This document shows positions 30,814-39,482 of a stretch of 45,365 nt of DNA, piece by piece. A model generated the notes under the pieces. That model searched no databases. It was given only the letters and a program-made list of their open reading frames with translations, and was not told the origin of the DNA. Where the stretch lies: NCBI GenBank assembly GCA_903879915.1, contig CAIRNJ010000087.1, forward strand, positions 1-45,365, read 5' to 3'. Every line of letters begins with the position of its first letter. Positions within the stretch are counted from its first letter, which is position 1. The stretch comes from an uncultured Elusimicrobia bacterium (GTDB lineage: Bacteria > Elusimicrobiota > Elusimicrobia > Elusimicrobiales > UBA9959). The position numbers were made by a program, and so were the translations under genes.

Positions 30814-31086
30814 ATGGATTCGCTCGCGAAAAAAATACCCGAAATAAAATACTCGTCCGACGCTGAGGCTATCCCGTGGGACAACGCGGTAGTCTGGACC
30901 ATCATGCCGCGCGTGGGCCCCAGGGTCTACGAATGGCTGGAGGCGGAGCATATCCGCTACGTGTCCTGGACCAACGGCATAGTGAACATCATCCCGGAGC
31001 ATAATTCCATCCTCAGCGACAAATGCCAGTGCATAGTGCTCCCGGCCGGTTTCGTCTGGGTAGGCAAAGGCGTCAAGGTGGGATAA
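30814..31086 (+). CDS. Unknown 90-residue protein downstream of rnpB
   Basis: The ATG at 30814 follows GGAGG (30806-30810) only 3 nt upstream. The frame is open back into rnpB, but that part overlaps the RNA gene. The 90 residues (MDSLAKKIPEIKYSSDAEAIPWDNAVVWTI is the N-terminal portion in two stretches: MDSLAKKIPEIKYSS, then DAEAIPWDNAVVWTI) are mixed alpha/beta, with no signal peptide, membrane helix or motif I recognise. Two close cysteines (DKCQCIV) lie near the C-terminus. It is bounded by a clear terminator at 31141. Codon pattern and GC resemble the neighbours, so it looks like a resident gene. Confidence 0.6.
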   Translation: MDSLAKKIPEIKYSSDAEAIPWDNAVVWTIMPRVGPRVYEWLEAEHIRYVSWTNGIVNIIPEHNSILSDKCQCIVLPAGFVWVGKGVKVG

Positions 31087-31140
31087 GGGGACGCTGCGCG
31101 ATAACCCGATAACCGGCGCACCGCGCTGCCGGAAAGAAGA

Positions 31141-31168
31141 ATACCCGCCTTAGCCGGCGGGTATTTTT
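31141..31168. terminator. Intrinsic terminator between the 90-aa gene and namZ
   Basis: ATACCCGCC (31141-31149) pairs with GGCGGGTAT (31156-31164) around a 6-nt loop, followed by TTTTT on the plus strand. It lies between convergent genes. On the minus strand the stem is followed by TTCTTC, so it may also stop namZ transcription. Confidence 0.85.
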
Positions 31169-31169
31169 G

Positions 31170-32378
31170 TCAGTACAGAAGATAGGGAAGGCGGGTTCTG
31201 TCGAAATTACTGCACTGGGCCCGGAAATCCGCGATGATGGTTTCCGGGGCGTCTTTGGATTCGAAGATAGCTTTGTATACGTTGTTGCCGGGCGTGAGTT
31301 TAAGCGCTTCCTCGTCGAACCTGAACTCCCGGTAATATTGTTTCTCGCGCAGCGCGCAGACGGCCCGCACGAAGATGTCCATCGGGCGCACCGCGGCCCT
31401 GTCCGTTATCTCCATCCTGATGCCGCGGCACAGCTTCCCGGAGTAAATATCCTTCCCGGGTATTTTGTTCTCCGCGCGGAAGCGCACGCCGGCCAGGCCG
31501 GCCGCGTTCAGGGTCGCCAGCAGTTTGTCGGCGTCCAGCCAGGGCGCGCCGAACCACATGAACGGCGCGTCGGTGCCGCGGCCCACGGCCATGTTGGTGG
31601 ATTCGAAGCCGCCTATGCCCGGGTACATTATGGCGGCGTCCACGTCCCGGATATTGGGCGACGGGTTCACCCAGGCCAGGCCCGTGTCATTGTAGAAAGC
31701 GGCCCTGTCCCAGCCCTGCGCTTTCACCACGCTCAGGTCCACGTTTATCCCGCGCATATCTTTATGCAGCAGCGCCATTTCACCGGCCGTCATGCCGTGG
31801 CGCACCGGCACGGGGAAATAGCCGGTGAAATCCTGTATGTTCTTCGGCAGCACCGGGCCTTCCAGCACGGTGCCGCTGATAGGGTTGGGGCGGTCCAGCA
31901 CTACAAAAGGTATTTTAAGCTTCGCCGCTTCCTCCATGCAAAGGGCCATGGTGGTAAGGTAAGTGTAGAACCGGGCGCCTATGTCCTGAATATCGAAAAC
32001 CAGCACGTCCAGGCCGGCCAGCATGGCGGGAGTGGGCCGGTGAACGCTGCCGTAAAGGCTGTAGATAGGCAGACCGGTAACCGGGTCGGTAGAATTGGAG
32101 ATGATCTCGCCGTCGGCGGCGTTGCCCCTGAAGCCGTGCTCAGGGCTGAAGATGGCCACGAGTTTGGCCTTGCGCGAAGCGAACATGGCGTCCACGGCGC
32201 TTTTGCCCCTGCCGTCCACGCCGGTCTGGTTGGTGATTATCCCTACGCGCCGGCCGGCGAACTGCGCAAAATCGTTCTGCTCCGCAACGTCCAGCCCGGT
32301 CATCACCGCCGCGCGCGCCGGCCCCGCGCAAAGCAGCGCGGCCGCGGCCAGCGATAAAATTCCAGAGCAGTTCCTCAT
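31170..32378 (-). CDS. namZ: Secreted NamZ-type exo-muramidase (DUF1343)
   Basis: 402 residues from the ATG at 32376-32378. A TTG nine nt earlier is less likely. A signal peptide (MRNCSGILSLAAAALLCAGPARA) is followed by the full DUF1343 pattern: VGIITNQTGVD, FSPEHGFRG, VFDIQDIGARFYTY, VVLDRPNPISG, VPVRHGMTAGE and VNPSPNI, then GRGTDAPF and GAPWLD. Members characterised in Bacillus and Bacteroidetes relatives are exo-beta-N-acetylmuramidases (NamZ, GH171) that release MurNAc from peptidoglycan fragments. It should act in the periplasm on turnover products. It is a single-gene unit; no MurNAc uptake partner is adjacent. Confidence 0.88.
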   Translation of the reverse strand: MRNCSGILSLAAAALLCAGPARAAVMTGLDVAEQNDFAQFAGRRVGIITNQTGVDGRGKSAVDAMFASRKAKLVAIFSPEHGFRGNAADGEIISNSTDPVTGLPIYSLYGSVHRPTPAMLAGLDVLVFDIQDIGARFYTYLTTMALCMEEAAKLKIPFVVLDRPNPISGTVLEGPVLPKNIQDFTGYFPVPVRHGMTAGEMALLHKDMRGINVDLSVVKAQGWDRAAFYNDTGLAWVNPSPNIRDVDAAIMYPGIGGFESTNMAVGRGTDAPFMWFGAPWLDADKLLATLNAAGLAGVRFRAENKIPGKDIYSGKLCRGIRMEITDRAAVRPMDIFVRAVCALREKQYYREFRFDEEALKLTPGNNVYKAIFESKDAPETIIADFRAQCSNFDRTRLPYLLY

Positions 32379-32477
32379 GTTACCCAAAAACTATACCAAA
32401 CCCGCGGCCTGAGTTAAAAAGACTTAAGACCTATATACAGGATGTTTTTAGCCCTAGAGGGCAGCGTCCCCAATTTG

Positions 32478-32494
32478 TATAATTAAAATATAAT
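32478..32494 (+). promoter_or_regulatory. Tandem -10 elements before the PLP enzyme gene
   Basis: Two perfect TATAAT hexamers 11 bp apart (32478-32483 and 32489-32494) in an AT-rich island 30-46 bp before the ATG at 32524. A strong ribosome binding site, GGAGG, lies between them and the start. No clear -35 box belongs to either. Confidence 0.55.
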
Positions 32495-32523
32495 TTCGCG
32501 AAGATTTTACGGAGGAACTTCAA

Positions 32524-33972
32524 ATGGCCAAACTTAAGGTTAATTCGGCGATCGTCAGGAAGAACGCGGCGCTGTGCCGCAAGCGCAGGATCGTCATGCC
32601 CACTTTCGCCCAGATGAAGGACCACACCCTCATCCCCGCCAAAATAAAGTCCGCCCTCAAACCCGTCGGCCTCTGGGACGTCAACCCCGTGAACCTTTTC
32701 CGCATCAACTGGCACAACGACCATAACACCGGCCTGTTCGGGGAGGTCAACTACCTCGAGATCCCCAAAGAAATAACCGGCATCGACACCCGCATAGTGG
32801 CCATAGTGGGCAAATACTTCCCCACCGGCGCGCATAAAGTAGGCGCCGCGTTCGGCTGCCTGGCCCCGCGCATGGTAACCGGCGAATTCGATGCCGAAGC
32901 CCAGAAAGCCGTCTGGCCCTCCACCGGCAACTACTGCCGCGGCGGCGCCTTCGACTCCAAACTGCTGGGCACCACCCCCATCGCCATCCTGCCCGAAGGC
33001 ATGAGCAAAGAGCGCTTCGACTGGCTCAAAGAAATAGGCTCCGAGGTTATCGCCACCCCCGGCACCGAATCCAACGTAAAAGAAATATACGACAAATGCT
33101 GGGAGATCAAGAAGACCCGCAAAGACTGCGTCATCTTCAACCAGTTCGAGGAGATGGGCAACCCCACCTGGCATTACCACGTGACCGGCGCCGCCCTGGA
33201 AGAAGCTTTCAACGCCATAAAGGGCCCCAAGAGCCGCCTGGCCGCCTTCACCTCCGCCACCGGTTCCGCAGGCACCATAGCCGCGGGCGATTATCTGAAG
33301 AAAAAATTCCCCGGCATGAAGATAGTAGCCTCCGAAGCCCTGCAGTGCCCCACCATCCTTAATAACGGCTTCGGCGAGCACCGCATAGAAGGCATAGGCG
33401 ACAAGCATATCCCCTGGGTGCACAACGTGCGCAACACCGACGTGGTGACCGCCATCGACGACGAGGCCTGCGTGCGCATAGCCCGCCTGTTCAACGAGCC
33501 CGAGGGCAAAAAAGTGCTGGCCCAGTACGGCGTGAAAAAAGAGGTCGTCGAGCAGCTCGGCCTGCTCGGTTTCTCCGGCATCTCGAACCTCCTCAGCGCC
33601 ATCAAGACCGCCAGGCATTTCGAAATGGGCAAGGACGACATCATCGTGACCGTGTTCACCGACAGCATGGAACTGTACGGTTCCCGCCTGAAAGAGATGG
33701 AAAAAGAAATGGGCAAGTACACCCGCGAGAACGCGCTGGTGGACTTCGAGCGCCGCCTGCTGGGCTGCACCACCGATTACATGAAGGAGCTCACCTACAC
33801 CGACCGCAAGGCCGTGCATAACCTGAAATACTTCACCTGGATAGAGCAGCAGGGCCGCACCTCCGACGAACTGCGCCGGCTGTGGGACCCCGCCTACTGG
33901 GACGAGATGTTCGCGCAGGTGGAAGAGTACGACAGGCTGATAGAAGCGTTCAATAAAGAAGTGGGGCTGTAA
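32524..33972 (+). CDS. Fold-type II PLP-dependent enzyme (cysteine synthase-like)
   Basis: 482 residues. The Schiff-base lysine is probably Lys105 in PTGAHKVGAAFG. The phosphate/substrate loop is WPSTGNYCRGGAFDSKLLG, and TSATGSAGTIAAGDYL is the Gly-rich PLP phosphate cradle. This places it in the tryptophan synthase beta/cysteine synthase superfamily, in a long (about 480 aa) branch usually annotated only as a pyridoxal-phosphate dependent enzyme. The C-terminal 90 residues are an added helical region. Beta-replacement or beta-elimination chemistry on a Ser or Cys derivative is plausible, but the substrate is unknown. GGAGG before the ATG predicts strong translation. Confidence 0.82.
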   Translation: MAKLKVNSAIVRKNAALCRKRRIVMPTFAQMKDHTLIPAKIKSALKPVGLWDVNPVNLFRINWHNDHNTGLFGEVNYLEIPKEITGIDTRIVAIVGKYFPTGAHKVGAAFGCLAPRMVTGEFDAEAQKAVWPSTGNYCRGGAFDSKLLGTTPIAILPEGMSKERFDWLKEIGSEVIATPGTESNVKEIYDKCWEIKKTRKDCVIFNQFEEMGNPTWHYHVTGAALEEAFNAIKGPKSRLAAFTSATGSAGTIAAGDYLKKKFPGMKIVASEALQCPTILNNGFGEHRIEGIGDKHIPWVHNVRNTDVVTAIDDEACVRIARLFNEPEGKKVLAQYGVKKEVVEQLGLLGFSGISNLLSAIKTARHFEMGKDDIIVTVFTDSMELYGSRLKEMEKEMGKYTRENALVDFERRLLGCTTDYMKELTYTDRKAVHNLKYFTWIEQQGRTSDELRRLWDPAYWDEMFAQVEEYDRLIEAFNKEVGL

Positions 33973-33991
33973 GCGGCCGCCGGCATATTAT

Positions 33992-34651
33992 ATGGCCACA
34001 AAAGGCGTTTTTAGGGTGGAATGCCCGCACTGCGGCGAAGCTTTCGACGCGGATTTCTGGACCGTGGTGCGCGGCGACCGCGACCACGACGTGAAGGAGC
34101 TGATACTCAGCGGGGAGTTCGACCTGCTGATGTGCCCCAAGTGCGAAGGCATGTTCCCGCACGAGGAGCCGTTCCTTTACCTGGATCCGGCCAGGGACAT
34201 TCTTGCCTTCGTGATGCCTGAATCCTACGCGGCGGAAAAAGAAAAGTGGATAGCGCGCATGCAGGCCGATTACGAGCCTGTGCGCGCCTCCCTGGCCGCG
34301 AACCACGCCCTGTCCGGCACGCCCGTATATTTCTTCGGCCTGGGCCCGCTCACCGAGCTGCTGGAGTCCGACCGCGACCGCGAGGAAGAGACCGAGGTGA
34401 TGGAATTCATGGCCCGGGAAGCGGGCCTGTGCCTGCTGGCGGTGAAGCCGGCCTCGGCACGCCAGCTCGACCTCCCTTTTACGCTGCCCATAGCCAAAGG
34501 GCTTACCGGCCGCGCCGCCGCCCTTAAGGCCGCGCGGGAGCTGCTGGCGAAGAACGACGCGCTGCTGCGCCTCAAGAATCTGGCGGCCGCCCTGGCCGAC
34601 GGCGGTGACGACACCGTCCTGTTCTTAAAAGATGAAGCTTCAGCCTCTTAA
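33992..34651 (+). CDS. CpXC-domain protein
   Basis: 219 residues. The N-terminus is a CpXC domain: CPHCGEAFDADFW (Cys11, 14), ELILSGEFDLLMCPKCEGMF (Cys48, 51), a predicted zinc-binding module of unknown role. It continues into a helix-rich region without motifs I know. It is 19 bp after the PLP enzyme gene and overlaps the next gene by 20 nt, so the set from 32524 to 36396 looks like one operon. No signal peptide. Confidence 0.8.
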   Translation: MATKGVFRVECPHCGEAFDADFWTVVRGDRDHDVKELILSGEFDLLMCPKCEGMFPHEEPFLYLDPARDILAFVMPESYAAEKEKWIARMQADYEPVRASLAANHALSGTPVYFFGLGPLTELLESDRDREEETEVMEFMAREAGLCLLAVKPASARQLDLPFTLPIAKGLTGRAAALKAARELLAKNDALLRLKNLAAALADGGDDTVLFLKDEASAS

Positions 34652-35510
34652 CGGCCTGCCCCTGCTCGAGAAGACCGCCGCGCTCTCCGCTGCCGCCGGG
34701 TTCGAGCTTTATGCCGTGGGCGGCTGCGCGCGCGACTGGGCCATGGGCCGGGAAAGCGCGGATATAGATTTCCTCGTGAGCGGCGACGCCGCGGCCGTGG
34801 TGGAGGCGCTGGAGCGCGACTACGGCGGCAGGCACCAGAAATTCGGGCCCTTCCAGACGGTGCGCTTTTTCCCCGCGGCCGGCGGGCGCCTGGATTTCGC
34901 CCGGTTCAGGAAAGAGACCTATGCGCGCCCCGCCGCGCTGCCGCGGACCGAGCCGGCGGCCACCGTGCTGGAAGACCTGGGCCGGCGGGATTTCGCCTGC
35001 AACGCCATGGCCGTGCGCCTCGGCGGGCCGGCCGCTTTCGATCTTATAGACCCTTACGGCGGCCTGGCGGATACGCGGGCCGGAACGCTGCGCGTGCTGC
35101 ATCCCGGGAGTTTCGAGGACGATCCCACCCGCCTTTACCGCCTGGCCCGCTTCGCGGGGCGCTTCGGCTGGCGGCCCGAGCCCGGCACCGCGGCGCTCGC
35201 CGCCGCGGCCGTGGCCGGCGGGCTGCCCGCCCTGCTTTCGCGCGAACGCCTGCGCAACGAACTTGTGAAGATACTGGCCGAAAAAGACCCGCTGCCCGCG
35301 CTGGCGCTGCTGCGGGAGCTGGACGCGCTGCGCTTCTTCCACCCCGCCTTCGCTTTCAGCGCGGAGGCCCTGGCCGGAGAAACTTCCCGGGCCCGGCTGG
35401 CCGGCATAGCCCGGCTTATGGGCGCGGCGGGAAAAGAATTCCTGGCCGGCCTTAACCTGTCGCGCCGCGAAACCGCCGAGCTGCTGGCGCTGGCGGGGCT
35501 TAGAAACTGA
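34632..35510 (+). CDS. CCA-adding-enzyme/poly(A) polymerase family nucleotidyltransferase
   Basis: 292 residues. The head domain has GGCARDW (30-36; usual form GGxVRD), the metal-binding DID (Asp44, Asp46), RRDFACNAMAV and DPYGGLAD. The neck has VLHPGSFEDDPTRLYRLARFAGRFGW. It is short compared with full CCA enzymes (usually about 400 or more), lacking most of the body/tail, so it may be a compact CCA-adding or only A- or CC-adding enzyme. The family acts on tRNA 3' ends. It overlaps the CpXC gene by 20 nt and is separated from the next gene by 1 nt. Confidence 0.85.
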   Translation: MKLQPLNGLPLLEKTAALSAAAGFELYAVGGCARDWAMGRESADIDFLVSGDAAAVVEALERDYGGRHQKFGPFQTVRFFPAAGGRLDFARFRKETYARPAALPRTEPAATVLEDLGRRDFACNAMAVRLGGPAAFDLIDPYGGLADTRAGTLRVLHPGSFEDDPTRLYRLARFAGRFGWRPEPGTAALAAAAVAGGLPALLSRERLRNELVKILAEKDPLPALALLRELDALRFFHPAFAFSAEALAGETSRARLAGIARLMGAAGKEFLAGLNLSRRETAELLALAGLRN

Positions 35511-35511
35511 T

Positions 35512-36396
35512 ATGCGCGCCATAGCCGCCTGCCTTATATTCTTTTTCTTTCTCCCGGGCCTGCCGGGGGCTTTCGAAGACAGGCCCGAGCTTGAGCCTTA
35601 CGCGCGGCTGGACAGCAAGCTGGTAAAAGAAGGCTCGGCCTTCCTGAAAAGCCCCTCGCACAAGAACGTTTACTGGACCCTCAACGATTCCCGCAACTCT
35701 CCCGCCATCTTCGCCTTCACGCGCGACGGGCACCTGATAAAGCCGGAGGCCGCGTCCGAGTCCGCTTACAAAGGCATACTGGTAAGCAGCGCGGCGAACG
35801 CGGACTGGGAGGCCCTGGCGGCCGACGACAAGGGGAATCTGCTGATCGGCGATATCGGCAATAACCGCAACCGCCGCAAGAACCTGGCCGTCTATATTTT
35901 CCCGGAGCCCGACCCCGTCCGGGATCTGGTTTCCACGGCGGCTTTAAAAGTGCAGTTCCGCTACCCTGACCAGGAGGCTTTTCCGCCCAAGCTGATGAAT
36001 TTCGACGCGGAGTCGCTGTTCTGGGCGGGCGGCAGGCTTTACCTTGTGACCAAGCACCGTTCCGATACCATGGCGAAACTTTACCGGTTCGATTCACTGG
36101 AGCCGAATGTTGTAAATACGCTTAAGCTGGTCGCTTCTTTCGACGTGAAAGCTATGGCCACCGACGCGGCCGTGAGCCCGGACGGCAAAAGGCTGGCGCT
36201 GCTCACCTACGACGGGGCCTGGCTGTTCGAAAAGCCCGCGCGCTCCGATAATTATTTCGCCGGGGCGAAAAAACGGTTCTTCTTCGGCGCGGGGCAATGC
36301 GAGGGGATAACTTTCGACGGGCCGGACACGCTGGTCGTCTCCAACGAGGAGGGCGGGCTGTTCGAGCTGAAGGTCTCCAGCTTCACGCGCCGCTAG
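35512..36396 (+). CDS. Secreted beta-propeller-like protein
   Basis: 294 residues. A signal peptide (MRAIAACLIFFFFLPGLPGAF) is followed by repeated strand-turn units: NVYWTLNDSRNSPAIFAF, DWEALAADDKGNLLIGDIGNN, AESLFWAGGRLYLVTK, DAAVSPDGKRLALLTYDGAWLF and CEGITFDGPDTLVVSNEEGG. These resemble blades of SdiA-regulated or esterase-like propellers. No catalytic residues can be named. It should be periplasmic or surface-exposed. Its stop TAG is formed by the CTAG that also gives the stop of the convergent sensor gene. Confidence 0.7.
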   Translation: MRAIAACLIFFFFLPGLPGAFEDRPELEPYARLDSKLVKEGSAFLKSPSHKNVYWTLNDSRNSPAIFAFTRDGHLIKPEAASESAYKGILVSSAANADWEALAADDKGNLLIGDIGNNRNRRKNLAVYIFPEPDPVRDLVSTAALKVQFRYPDQEAFPPKLMNFDAESLFWAGGRLYLVTKHRSDTMAKLYRFDSLEPNVVNTLKLVASFDVKAMATDAAVSPDGKRLALLTYDGAWLFEKPARSDNYFAGAKKRFFFGAGQCEGITFDGPDTLVVSNEEGGLFELKVSSFTRR

Positions 36397-39300
36397 CGCT
36401 CTTCTTTTCCGGTTCCCTGTTCTCCGAGCTTGGGGTTCCTGGCGAAATCCTGCAATTTAGAGGTAAGTTCGGCCGCCCGCGTGACGGCCTTGATTATCTG
36501 CGAGATCTCCCGTTTGAGGGGGTTCGCCGCGGTAAGTTCGTCGTCTATCATGGTGGCGTAGCCGTTGATGGCGGCCAGCGCGTTGTTGAAATCGTGCGCC
36601 ATGGGCCGGGCTACATTGCTCAGGGCTTCGGACGCCCTGGCCGCCGCCAGCTCCGATTCCATTTTTTTAATGCCCGTGATGTCGTGCGTCACGCCCAGCA
36701 CGCCCACTGTTTTACCGGCGGCGTCGCGCAGCGGCGTTTTTACGGTATTGAGATAATATCTGCCCGAGGGCCGCACGCTATCGTGCACCAGCGTTACGGT
36801 CTTCCCGGTGCGGATCACTTCGCGGTCGTTCTTCACCGCCTCGCGGGCCGCCTCGGCCGGAAAAATTTCCATGTCGGTCCTGCCCACCGCGGCCTCCGGC
36901 TTCAGGAGGGACATGTCGGCGAAGGCCTTGTTGAACTTCAGATACCTGCCCGTCAGGTCCTTGATGAAGATAGCGTCTTTCGCGGTCTCAAAGATGGTCC
37001 GCAGCGTTTCCTCGCTGTCCCGCAGCGCGGCTTCCACCTGCTTCTGCCCGGTGATATCGCGGCAGGTGGTGAGCGTGGCCGGCCTGCCTTCCCAGTCCAG
37101 GGCCTGGGAAGCGGCGGAAACCGTGATGATGGAGCCGTCCTTGAGCCTGTGCCGGGTTTCGAACCGGAGATGGCTGGTGCGCAGCAGCTGCGCCACGCTG
37201 CGGGCGATGTTGGTGGCTTCCTCGGGGAGCTCTATGTCCGCGGCGGTCATCTCCGAGAACTCGCTCTTGGTATAGCCGTATACCTTGCAGGCCGCTTTGT
37301 TGACGGCCAGTATTTTCCCGTCCATGCCGTATATGAAGGAGGGGTTTATCATGTTGTCGAACAGCAGGCGGTATCTTTCCTCGCTTTTGAGCAGCCAGGT
37401 CTCGATCTGCTTGCGTTCGGTTATGTTCTCGTGCATCAGCACGAAGCGTTCCGGCTGCCCGGCGTTGTCGGTCAGGGGGAAGATTATCGTCCGCACCCAG
37501 ACCGGGACGTCCGGGAAGTCGGGGGAGACGTCATGGGCGTTGTAACAGGCGTCCGGGAAGTGCGCGACCTCGCCTTTTTTAACGCGTCCGAACAGGTCTT
37601 CGAAACCCTGCTGCTTTAGCTGCGGATCGTTGAAAATAGAAAAGCCGGGAGGCGGCACGGCGCCGAACAGGCGGGTGTGCGCGGCGTTCACTTTAAGCGT
37701 GAAACCGTCCTTGTCCACTATCTGTATCGACATCGGATTCTTGTCCACTATGTCCTGCAGCAGCTTTTCCGCCTGCCGCCGCGCGGAGATGTCGTGGAAG
37801 ATCCCCTGTATGACCTCCCTGCCGTCCAGGGTCAGCCTGGAGGCGCTTATCTGCACCTGCGCCAGCGCCCCGTCCTTGCGCAGGATCTCCGCCTCTTCGA
37901 GGCTCACCGCGTTCTTGAGGGTGTGCTCGCGGAACTGTTTTTTGTAATGCGCCGCCTCCGCCGGCGGATGCAGTTTCAGCCGGTCCAGGCCTATCAGTTC
38001 TTCGCGCGTCCGCCCGGTAAGTTTCTCCGCGTCCTTGTTGGCGTCCAGTATGGTGCCTGTGACGGCGTCGGCGATGAATATGGCCGCGTTGGCCTTCTCG
38101 AAAATAGTCCGGTACTTCGCCTCGCTTTCGGCCAGCTGCTGTTCGGCGTTGCGGTAGGCGGTGATATCGCGCACCACGCCGGTTATTACCGGGGCCGCGC
38201 CCGGGCGGGGGACGAAGGAGTTCTTCTGCTCTACCCAGGAGTACGTGCCGTCCTTGTTCAGCAGCCTGTAGGCCAGCACGGGCAGCAGGTTTCGCCCGGC
38301 TTTTACCGCGGCGAGGAAGGCTTTTTTTACGCGTTCGCGGTCGGTCGGGTGTATGAATTCCGCGAAGTGGCGCCCGACGATCTCTCCCGGCGCGTAGCCG
38401 TAAATTTCGGCCGCGCGGCTTACGTAGACCAGCTCGCCTTTCACGCTCATGTTGTAGATCACGTCGCTGGAAGTGTCCAGTATGGCCTTGTATTTCGCGT
38501 CGTCGGTCTGCTGCCGCCGCTCCGCCAGTTTGTGGCGCAGCATCAGGGCGTAGACCCGCGCCAGTTTTTTTACCGCGTCCAGGGCGGCCGGCTGGTAATC
38601 TTCCGGCGGATTGGCCAGGGCGAGTATGCCTATCAGTTCTTTGCCTGAAATGGCGGGGGCCGCGGCGAACCTGTCCACCCTGATATGGCCGCCGGGCAGG
38701 CTGCCCGCGCGGGGGTCGGCCGCCGCAGAGTTGCTGATCAGGGGCTTGCGCTTTTTCAGCACCCAGCCCCAGAGCCCTTTGAATTCCCTGAAGATCGTGT
38801 CCCCGGCCTTCAGCCGGCGGTTCTTCCACACTTTATCGGTAAGAGTGGGCACGTGCAGCCAGCCCGTTGCGGGGTCTATGTAGCCGGCGAACCCGAACCC
38901 GCTGCCGGTAAGGCGCCGCGCCTCGTCAAGGACGGCCCTCGAGATCTCCTCCATGGAGATGGCGGGGAAGGCCAGAAAAAGCTCTTCAAGGTGGGTTACC
39001 GCGTCCGCGATATCGCGCTCGCGGGTAAGCTGTTTTTCCCTGCTTTCCTGGGCCAGGCGCCCGCTTATGGTCTTTGCCGCTATCTCCAGCAGCTGCGCGG
39101 AGCAGGCGGCCGGCTTCGCGGCGCGCGCCAGCAGGCGGCCTTTGGCCGCGCCGTCCTGGATGGGCGCGCTTAAAAGGTCCTTGGGTAATTTTTTGCCGGC
39201 CCGGACGAGGGCCGAAAAACGGCGCTGCTCGGCCTGCGTGAAATTCACGGCCGTGGTGAAAAGAGGCCGGTCGTTCCCGGGGCGCAGCACCGCCGCCAGC

Positions 39301-39458
39301 CCGGTGCCGGGGCCGAGGGCGTCCGGCCTGCAAAGTATGGCCATGGTCCTGCGCAGGAAAGCGTCGAGATTATCCGGCGAGGCCGCTATCAGCAGCAGGT
39401 CCCGCAGGGCTTCCCCGCAGGCGTCCGTGGCGTTTTTTTCTGCTGCAGGTTTTCGCAT
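36393..39458 (-). CDS. Multi-PAS sensor with DHp but no ATPase domain
   Basis: 1021 residues, soluble. An N-terminal region of about 150 residues is not recognised. A GAF-like domain (about 165-320) and five PAS/PAC modules follow (roughly 330-450, 455-575, 580-695, 700-820, 825-945; see VVRDITAYR, IFHDISARR, MHENITERK, TCRDITGQK and VTHDITGIK at their ends). The DHp helices have a possible phospho-His in MAHDFNNALAAINGYA. The protein ends about 50 residues later (LTSKLQDFARN), so the HATPase domain (N, G1 and G2 boxes) is missing. Downstream DNA is the antisense of the convergent gene and cannot supply it. It lies 24 bp after its response regulator. Confidence 0.85.
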   Translation of the reverse strand: MRKPAAEKNATDACGEALRDLLLIAASPDNLDAFLRRTMAILCRPDALGPGTGLAAVLRPGNDRPLFTTAVNFTQAEQRRFSALVRAGKKLPKDLLSAPIQDGAAKGRLLARAAKPAACSAQLLEIAAKTISGRLAQESREKQLTRERDIADAVTHLEELFLAFPAISMEEISRAVLDEARRLTGSGFGFAGYIDPATGWLHVPTLTDKVWKNRRLKAGDTIFREFKGLWGWVLKKRKPLISNSAAADPRAGSLPGGHIRVDRFAAAPAISGKELIGILALANPPEDYQPAALDAVKKLARVYALMLRHKLAERRQQTDDAKYKAILDTSSDVIYNMSVKGELVYVSRAAEIYGYAPGEIVGRHFAEFIHPTDRERVKKAFLAAVKAGRNLLPVLAYRLLNKDGTYSWVEQKNSFVPRPGAAPVITGVVRDITAYRNAEQQLAESEAKYRTIFEKANAAIFIADAVTGTILDANKDAEKLTGRTREELIGLDRLKLHPPAEAAHYKKQFREHTLKNAVSLEEAEILRKDGALAQVQISASRLTLDGREVIQGIFHDISARRQAEKLLQDIVDKNPMSIQIVDKDGFTLKVNAAHTRLFGAVPPPGFSIFNDPQLKQQGFEDLFGRVKKGEVAHFPDACYNAHDVSPDFPDVPVWVRTIIFPLTDNAGQPERFVLMHENITERKQIETWLLKSEERYRLLFDNMINPSFIYGMDGKILAVNKAACKVYGYTKSEFSEMTAADIELPEEATNIARSVAQLLRTSHLRFETRHRLKDGSIITVSAASQALDWEGRPATLTTCRDITGQKQVEAALRDSEETLRTIFETAKDAIFIKDLTGRYLKFNKAFADMSLLKPEAAVGRTDMEIFPAEAAREAVKNDREVIRTGKTVTLVHDSVRPSGRYYLNTVKTPLRDAAGKTVGVLGVTHDITGIKKMESELAAARASEALSNVARPMAHDFNNALAAINGYATMIDDELTAANPLKREISQIIKAVTRAAELTSKLQDFARNPKLGEQGTGKEER

Positions 39459-39482
39459 TGAATGATCAGGCCGGCGCCCGCG

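Noticed and set aside
37693-38829. Long alternative frames inside the PAS sensor gene, on both strands
   Set aside because: They are shadows of the sensor frame, with Arg/Gly/Ala-biased composition and no domain; the sensor frame carries five PAS modules.
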